64,000 nucleotides of DNA from Rhabditophanes sp. KR3021 (taxonomy: Eukaryota; Nematoda; Chromadorea; Rhabditida; Alloionematidae): positions 8,804,001-8,868,000 of the forward strand of contig CAUJLY010000001.1 in assembly GCA_963281155.1 (NCBI GenBank), in the 5' to 3' direction. Numbering within the stretch: the stretch's first letter is position 1; every line of letters starts with the position of its first letter. Below are positions 58,569 through 64,000 of this stretch, one piece after another. The position numbers and the translations under genes are program-made. Below the pieces are notes generated by a model. The model was not told the origin of the DNA, made no database searches, and saw nothing but the letters and a program-made list of their open reading frames with translations.

Positions 58569-60924
58569 ATGATTCGCCCATCCGATATTAGAAATTACGG
58601 AGTAAGTCCCTTTAATGTATCCAAATACAAATCATTTAGAATCACAACCAAACAAACAAAGACCAAATCCGTAAATGCCTCAACTTTCTAATGCGCTTTT
58701 TAATTGAAATTGAGAAAGATCTCCAAATGGCAGAATATGTTCGTCAATATCAACAAATCTACGAAACAATAAATGGATTAAATAATAAAATGGAAGATTT
58801 GTATGTTTTTGCTTGTTCTGCTATTTACGATTATATACAAAATGATACTATTCCTAAATTGAAACAATCACAGAATAAGGACTTGAGTATTGTTTTATGC
58901 AAAACGTATGATGTATTCCACAAAAAGATGTTACTTTTGAGTCATATTTATGGGCAATTAGTTGATAAAATTAATTTATTACGAGGAGAAAGAAATATGG
59001 GTGAAAAAGTTGAAACGATTTACAACTTTTGTACTATTTTATTAGGATTCGCCATCATTGACGACAACATCATAATGAAAAAGATCCGAACTGAACTCTA
59101 TGACTTAATCGAAAAAGAAAGACGCAATGAAACAGTAGAAAAAAGCGTCATGATCAAGACAATCGATGTACTAATGGAAATATCAAGAGGCAAAGGTGGA
59201 GACCCTTACAAACATATATTCGAAGATTTTTATTGCCAAAAGAGTAGAGATTACTTTCGAACTTTAAGTGATCGTTGGAGTCAAGGCGATAATGTCCAAC
59301 TTTATTACGATAACGTTCTCAAATTGACTGTGAAGGAAAATGATTTTGGGTTTTATCTTAGACCTTCGACGGTTATTAAAGTTAATGACCTAATTACCGA
59401 TACTTTTATTCATCGGCAAGCTGAATTTATTTTTGCTGCTAAAAATAAGGGTATCACTTATATGATTGATGGAAGAAGAGTTGATGATTTAGCTAATTTG
59501 CATAAATTGATTTGTCAAGTACCAGCATTAGAAAGTCGTTTGATTAAGCAAATTGAAAAATATATTATTGATCAAGGAGAAACTTGTTTGTCTGAACCCA
59601 ATATCAACATCAATGGGGAAGGGAGAAGTGGTATAAATAATAATGCTGAACCTAAAAAAGTCGACATTAATACCATAGTCGGATTGTATGAATTCTCAGA
59701 AAGATTAGTTAAGCAACTTTTTAATAATAATCAAATTGTGAAAAAGGCTTTTGACGACCAATTTGTAATCTTTCTTAATAAGTGCGAGAAAATATCTAAA
59801 CTGCTGAATGATTACTTGAATAATATCATTAAGAAATCAAAAGCGAATGATAATTGCGAAGAAGAATTACTAAATTTTGTAACTATCTTTAAATTAATCA
59901 AAAATTCAGTTGATTTTACCAAACGATTCGTGGAAGACTTTAAAATAAGAATCTTTGGATTGGGGTCTTTTAATGTTGATCTCGAAAGAATCATTCTACG
60001 AAAATTAGAAAGCATTTGCGGGTCAGACGCCACCAAGATACCCTTATATTTAATAGATGAAAGTGTAAAGTGGGATGATGCGAATGCAGATTATCTAACT
60101 TATTGCAACAAACAAAACCCACCTACCAATGACTTCAAGTTTGTTTCCAAAATTGTTAAACATGAGTACCTTGGATGTGGATATGATATGAATGATGTAA
60201 CATTGCCTGCAGAAATTAGTCAATCCGTCGATCATTTTAAGACCTACTACAAAGAAAAGTATGGTACTCGTACATTGTATTATGATATTTCGATGGGTGA
60301 TGGTAGTATTAATGGGAAATTTGGGAAGAAGACGTATATTTTGAATGTTTCAACTATTACGATGCTTATTTTATTAAGATTCAATGAAAAAAATGTGTTG
60401 ACTTTAGACGAAATAATTAAAAAGACAAAGTTGAATCGAAAAGAAGTTGAAAATTCTTTGAATTCTTTAGGAGTTCATAAAAACGCAAAGAAAATTCTTA
60501 TTAAAAGCAACGAGCCATTTAAATTCAATTTGAGTGATGAGTTTAGTGTGAATGAAAAATTTGTCAGTCCATCTCTTCGTGTCATGATAAAACGTGGTTT
60601 TGACACAAAAGAATTAAGAGTAGAAAAAGAAGATAAGATTCGAAAAGAAATTAATGAAGCAGAAAAAACTCTCGTTGATTGTATGAATGTCAAAATATTA
60701 AAGCATCGCCACCGAATTACTCACACTAAATTGTTTAGCGAGGTAATTATTTCTTTTAATATTAACTTGTGTCATCTTATAATTTATTTTAGGTATGTGA
60801 AAAGCTCAACGGAAAGGTAAAGATGGATTCAAAACTCTTTAAGCTAAGCATAGAGTATCTGATTGCTGAAAAATATTTAAAACGTAGTGATGCCTACAAT
60901 GATACTTATGAATACATTGCATAG
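58569..60924 (+). CDS. Divergent cullin, paralogue of cullin-3
   Basis: Exons 58569-58601, 58640-60742, 60793-60924, about 755 residues. Same three-exon plan as cullin-3: a tiny first exon and a last intron in the same codon context (LFSE|V versus LISE|V). The cullin fold is recognisable through IIDDNIIMKKIRTELYDLIE, DDQFVIFLNKCEKISKLLND, DHFKTYYKEKYGTRTLYYD, FSVNEKFVSP and the end NDTYEYIA. The neddylation segment reads NVKILKHRHRITHTKLFSE, keeping the acceptor lysine in register. The BTB-contact motif SFEELYRNAY is gone (EYVRQYQQIYETINGL in its place). Codon use is much more AT-rich than cullin-3. Likely a fast-evolving copy with altered partners. Confidence 0.88.
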
Positions 60925-61090
60925 ACCCTTAAAATAAATTGTTGAATTTTAATTTAATCTAAACGTGTATCATTTTGTGTGAGCAGGTCGTTTTTGATTG
61001 AATGGGTTTCGTTTTTTGTTACATTCACTGCTAAAGACAGTCTTGCTTTGTTTCCTCTCTCGCCATGACTAGATAAGGATAACCAGTTTG

Positions 61091-61669
61091 ATTGAGATCC
61101 AAGCTATCTCAGATACGGATTCTATCCCACAAGTTACATGTTCTGTCGTGGAAGACAGGGTAAGTTATTAATCTCACATTTACAATCTTTATCTCTTCCC
61201 AGGCCGACATCACCTCCCTTTGTCTTTTATTCTTCCAAGGCATACCAATCGGCATAATGGGTTGCATCCCCTTACTCCTCTTCGAAAGAAATGCCTCCTT
61301 CATGGACCAATCATTCTTCTCCATTTCAAATTATCCTTTCTCCGCAAAGTTACTCTGGGCACCGGTCGTCGATTCATTGTGGATAGGCAGATTCGGAAGA
61401 AGAAAGACATGGCTGGTGCCAGTCCAATTTTCGATAGCAATGTACTTGGTTTATTTGTCCTTTTATATAGACGATTTGTTGGTAGATGCAATAATCAATC
61501 TGAATTACAAGAATGTCCATCTGCCACCAACACATGCCAAACTGATGTAGATGGCTTCTTTGTCCTCGTAACATTTGGAATGATATGGCTGCTTCTTTTA
61601 AGAAAACAAATAAAGAAAATTCAAGACACGCCAAGCAGTGAATGGGTGGTGCTTCGGAAAGAGGAATAA
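61091..61669 (+). pseudogene. SLC33A1 (acetyl-CoA transporter) relic with N- and C-terminal ends only
   Basis: A first piece (ends 61,159; acceptor at 61,202) reads ADITSLCLLFFQGIPIGIMG, LLLFERNASFMDQSFFSISN, YPFSAKLLWAPVVDSLWIGR and FGRRKTWLVPVQFSIA, the first two membrane segments of SLC33A1, which carries acetyl-CoA into the ER. Directly after YIDDLLVD, and in another frame, comes ECPSATNTCQTDVDGFFVLV and IKKIQDTPSSEWVVLRKEE, the C-terminal end of the same protein. About 350 middle residues are absent and no in-frame start ATG was found. So this is an internally deleted pseudogene, or a misassembled region. Confidence 0.75.
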
Positions 61670-61734
61670 AAATAAGACAAAGAATGGTTCAAATTTTTTT
61701 AGTTATATTTAAGTAATTGCTTATAAAAATGGTT

Positions 61735-62358
61735 TTAAAATTTGGGTTGTTGAATATTTGTTTCTGATTGGCCTCCGACATTTAAATTGCTGTCGGTAGA
61801 GGTGGCGGGTACTTCGTATTCATTTGCACGAGCGGCAGCGAGAAAGTTGTGGTTCATGTGAATGATGGGAACTTTGACGAAACTGGTTTGTACTTTTTGA
61901 CTGTGTGGATATCGGTGTCCCATTTCTCCTAGCATTTCGACATCAATTGACTTTAGATAGGTATAATGCCCATCTTCGCTTACCAGAGGTGCAACGTCAC
62001 GAGGTTTTGGTTTAGTACCAAATGTCTTTGCTTTAGCAGTAAGAGAAGCTTTGGGAGCACCCACTTTTGAAGCAACAGCTGTTTTGATTTTGTTTCTTAG
62101 AAAGTTATCCAAATAAACAGATTGCTCTTCGATTGGTGTCTTCAAAAGGTAGTTACTGTCTCTTGGTGGATCGCTGTAAACATCTCTTTTTGGAACTGCT
62201 GTTTCGACAACAATCGCACCATCAGATTGTGGTTTAGCTTCACCAGGCATCTTCATGACTTTACCTTCAACACCTTTCTTCGATCCTTTTGGGGCACACT
62301 GTGCAAAGGCAAAAACGGTCACGTTTAAGATGACAACCAATATTAGTTCAACAAACAT
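61735..62358 (-). CDS. Secreted protein, unknown, 207 residues
   Basis: Single exon. MFVELILVVILNVTVFAFAQ is a signal peptide. The mature part is basic and Pro/Lys-rich (KTFGTKPKPRDVAPLV) with GHYTYLKSIDVEMLGEMGHR and a hydrophilic end NIQQPKF. Only one cysteine after the signal. No known domain; lies beside the cystatin cluster, same strand. Confidence 0.6.
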   Translation of the reverse strand: MFVELILVVILNVTVFAFAQCAPKGSKKGVEGKVMKMPGEAKPQSDGAIVVETAVPKRDVYSDPPRDSNYLLKTPIEEQSVYLDNFLRNKIKTAVASKVGAPKASLTAKAKTFGTKPKPRDVAPLVSEDGHYTYLKSIDVEMLGEMGHRYPHSQKVQTSFVKVPIIHMNHNFLAAARANEYEVPATSTDSNLNVGGQSETNIQQPKF

Positions 62359-62497
62359 CCTTAATTAATAATAATTTTCAATAATTTTATTTATATAGAC
62401 TCATTATAATAAGCAAATTTTTGTTAAACTGAACATTGAAATTATAGATACACTTTTGTTAAACTCGACATTAAAACTATGATGCATTTTTGGTAGT

Positions 62498-62905
62498 TTA
62501 TACATTAGTTGAACTTTGTATGGTAATTTCTTCTGAATCCTCCCACGGAACAGAATAAACAGTGGCCTTTATCAAAACTCGTCCTCCATTAGCTGAAGCA
62601 GGGCAATTGGTTTCTTTGCCTAAATCTGCATTATTCTTGATACAATCTGTTTTGACAGCCAAAACATCCAACTCATACAAAACTCCTGACACAACCTGCG
62701 AAGTAGCAGATTGAATATGTGAAAATGTGTATAAATACAAATCATTTGACTGCTGATTATATTTAATAGTAACTTTCCTCGCCAACGCAACTATCTCAGG
62801 ATCATTAGGGTCGCGGTTAGTTTTGCCACCAACTAAACTACTATAACTTGCCACATATTTAATAAAGAAAAAAGAGAATATTAATAAAATAGCTAGAATT
62901 TTCAT
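62498..62905 (-). CDS. Cystatin (cysteine protease inhibitor), secreted
   Basis: 135 residues, single exon. Signal peptide MKILAILLIFSFFFIKYVAS, then the three family sites: N-terminal glycine in SLVGGKTNRD, the QxVxG loop as ATSQVVSGVLYELDVL, and the second hairpin YSVPWEDSE. Cysteines DCIKNN and TNCPAS fit the type-2 cystatin disulphide. These block papain-like proteases; nematodes secrete them for digestion control or, in parasites, immune modulation. Functional residues look intact. Confidence 0.85.
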   Translation of the reverse strand: MKILAILLIFSFFFIKYVASYSSLVGGKTNRDPNDPEIVALARKVTIKYNQQSNDLYLYTFSHIQSATSQVVSGVLYELDVLAVKTDCIKNNADLGKETNCPASANGGRVLIKATVYSVPWEDSEEITIQSSTNV

Positions 62906-63096
62906 CCTTCTTAATTAATGATTTGAATGGTAAAAATGATATAATGTTATAATGAATGTACAAAGTCACCTGGTTGTAATGTCAACAGTATAAAGAATTC
63001 GTATAGTTGATAACATTTTAATTGATAATCAAGCAAAAATGGGATAAATAAAGGTGACTAGTAGCTTTTATTTAAACATCAACAGACTTTTTTTGT

Positions 63097-63489
63097 TTAT
63101 AATGTACCGTTAAAATGTTTCACTTTTTCTAGTTTGTAAATTTGAAGTTGATGTTGAGGACAGACTCTAAATGAAACGGTGATAGCTAAGTTTTCTCCGT
63201 CTTCTTTAAAATCACACTGATTGTCGAGGAATTTCTGTTCAGTAGAAGTTATTTTGTCGCAGACTGTTTCCTCTACTAATATCTGGTAAATAAACTTCTT
63301 CCCAGCAACCATCTGTGACTTGAGGTTCATAAGTTTAACAAACCCATAATAATTGATCCTCGGCATCTGCTTATTAGCTTCAAAGACACACTTCTTGGCC
63401 TCAACTAACATATTCTCATCTGTTGGCATATCCGAACAAAAAGTCGAATAAATAATAAACAGGAAAATAAGACTTGCCAAAAGATTCAT
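63097..63489 (-). CDS. Cystatin-like protein, degenerate sites
   Basis: 130 residues, signal peptide MNLLASLIFLFIIYSTFCS. The QxVxG loop is present as KSQMVAGKKFIYQILVEETV. The N-terminal glycine pair is missing (DMPTDENMLV) and the PW hairpin is replaced by RVCPQHQLQ. A cystatin fold is likely but protease inhibition may be weak or altered. Between two other cystatin-like genes on the same strand. Confidence 0.72.
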   Translation of the reverse strand: MNLLASLIFLFIIYSTFCSDMPTDENMLVEAKKCVFEANKQMPRINYYGFVKLMNLKSQMVAGKKFIYQILVEETVCDKITSTEQKFLDNQCDFKEDGENLAITVSFRVCPQHQLQIYKLEKVKHFNGTL

Positions 63490-63615
63490 CTTGCTAAAAT
63501 GATTGTAAAGGATTAAAACATTATTTAAAAGGAGTGATAATCGCCGTTTTTATGATAGATAAATATTGTGGAAACAACTAATTAATTAGAGGTGTCAACA
63601 TATTTTATGTCTTTA

Positions 63616-64000
63616 TTAATTAAGCTTCTTCACACTTGTGATTTTATACTTTTCACTATTTTCCCACATTTTGATCCAAATATTTGTTGTTATTTCGATG
63701 ATGTCGCCTCCTGCTTTGGAGGGGCATTTGGTTGGTTCCAGTTCTTCGGATGAGGTTGACGATTTTAGACAAGTTGTTTCACGGGCTATGAAAGATAGAT
63801 TAACACTTTTGCCACACACGATTTTTTCCCTAGCTACAGTTACTTTAATCAGCTTGAAAAGGTGAGTAGAGGTTGAATTTTGGCTGTTCCATTGGGAAAG
63901 AGCTCTCTTTGCATAATTCAAAGTTTCCTCACTATTCTTGTCTCTTTGCTTCCACCCTCCAGTCGGTGGTTCATCCTTACTCATCACACTCACTAGCACA
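63616..64000 (-). CDS. Cystatin-like protein, 5' end outside window
   Basis: Readable part starts near VMSKDEPPTGGWKQRDKNSE, with the N-terminal glycine site and the NSEE..YAK motif of cystatins. The loop is degenerate (EKIVCGKSVNLSF instead of QxVxG), and the second hairpin has MW in place of PW. Cysteines at TTCLKS and TKCPSK are kept. The signal peptide lies beyond the right edge. Confidence 0.75.
   Translation of the reverse strand, partial: VLVSVMSKDEPPTGGWKQRDKNSEETLNYAKRALSQWNSQNSTSTHLFKLIKVTVAREKIVCGKSVNLSFIARETTCLKSSTSSEELEPTKCPSKAGGDIIEITTNIWIKMWENSEKYKITSVKKLN

Noticed and set aside
1..64000. tRNA genes, CRISPR-like arrays or bacterial-type operons
   Set aside because: No cloverleaf with a T-loop gttcgaatc box, no regularly spaced direct repeats, and introns throughout; the DNA is eukaryotic.

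Overview
The window is AT-rich eukaryotic DNA and almost certainly comes from a nematode. Introns are very short (about 38-60 bp, GT..AG). There are several seven-transmembrane chemoreceptors of nematode-specific types, an exon-repeat secreted protein resembling the nematode MIG-18-like (fibronectin type I-like) family, and a maT-type (DD37D) mariner relative. No tRNA, rRNA or CRISPR structure was found. I cannot name the species. All gene models are read from reading frames, splice consensus and recognised protein motifs; no search was run.

Layout. 1-5 kb: 3' end of a sepiapterin reductase-like SDR, the splicing factor CWC22, and a small secreted protein with a decayed relative at 5.9 kb. 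6.3-8.5 kb (minus): a 12-exon secreted protein whose internal exons each carry one 32-41-residue repeat. 9.1-10.9 kb: a ~170 bp tandem repeat beside a broken transposase-like gene. 12.4-33.4 kb: a large inverted duplication. Arm A is 12,417-19,524 and arm B 26,603-33,371, around a 7.1 kb spacer. Each arm carries a BTB-Kelch gene, a fragment of VPS13 next to a truncated transposase-like ORF, and an atlastin-like GTPase. The spacer holds a broken secreted-protein gene, a maT-like transposon and two more pieces of the transposase-like family. 34-51 kb: five chemoreceptors (two SRE/SRA-like, two STR-like, one SRG/SRV-like) mixed with an AP-2 transcription factor and small unknown genes. 51.8-53.4 kb: a TAF1A-like Pol I factor. 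54-61 kb: cullin-3 followed by a very divergent cullin paralogue with the same intron plan. 61-64 kb: an internally collapsed SLC33A1 (acetyl-CoA transporter) relic, a secreted protein, and a cluster of three cystatin-like genes, the last cut by the window edge.

How genes may relate. Cullin-3 uses BTB proteins as substrate adaptors, and both cullin-3 and two BTB-Kelch genes lie here; whether they act together is inference. The two arms match without net length change over 13.5-17.9 kb, and look almost identical in the middle, yet differ by in-frame deletions of 249 bp (the BACK domain of BTB-Kelch B) and 78 bp (atlastin B). They therefore look like real diverged copies with a homogenised centre, not a simple assembly fold-back. 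The atlastin-like proteins put a hydrophobic hairpin at the N-terminus, the reverse of the usual atlastin layout; copy A adds a ~20-unit heptad repeat and a C-terminal membrane segment that copy B lost at the arm breakpoint. This island is the part most worth following up.
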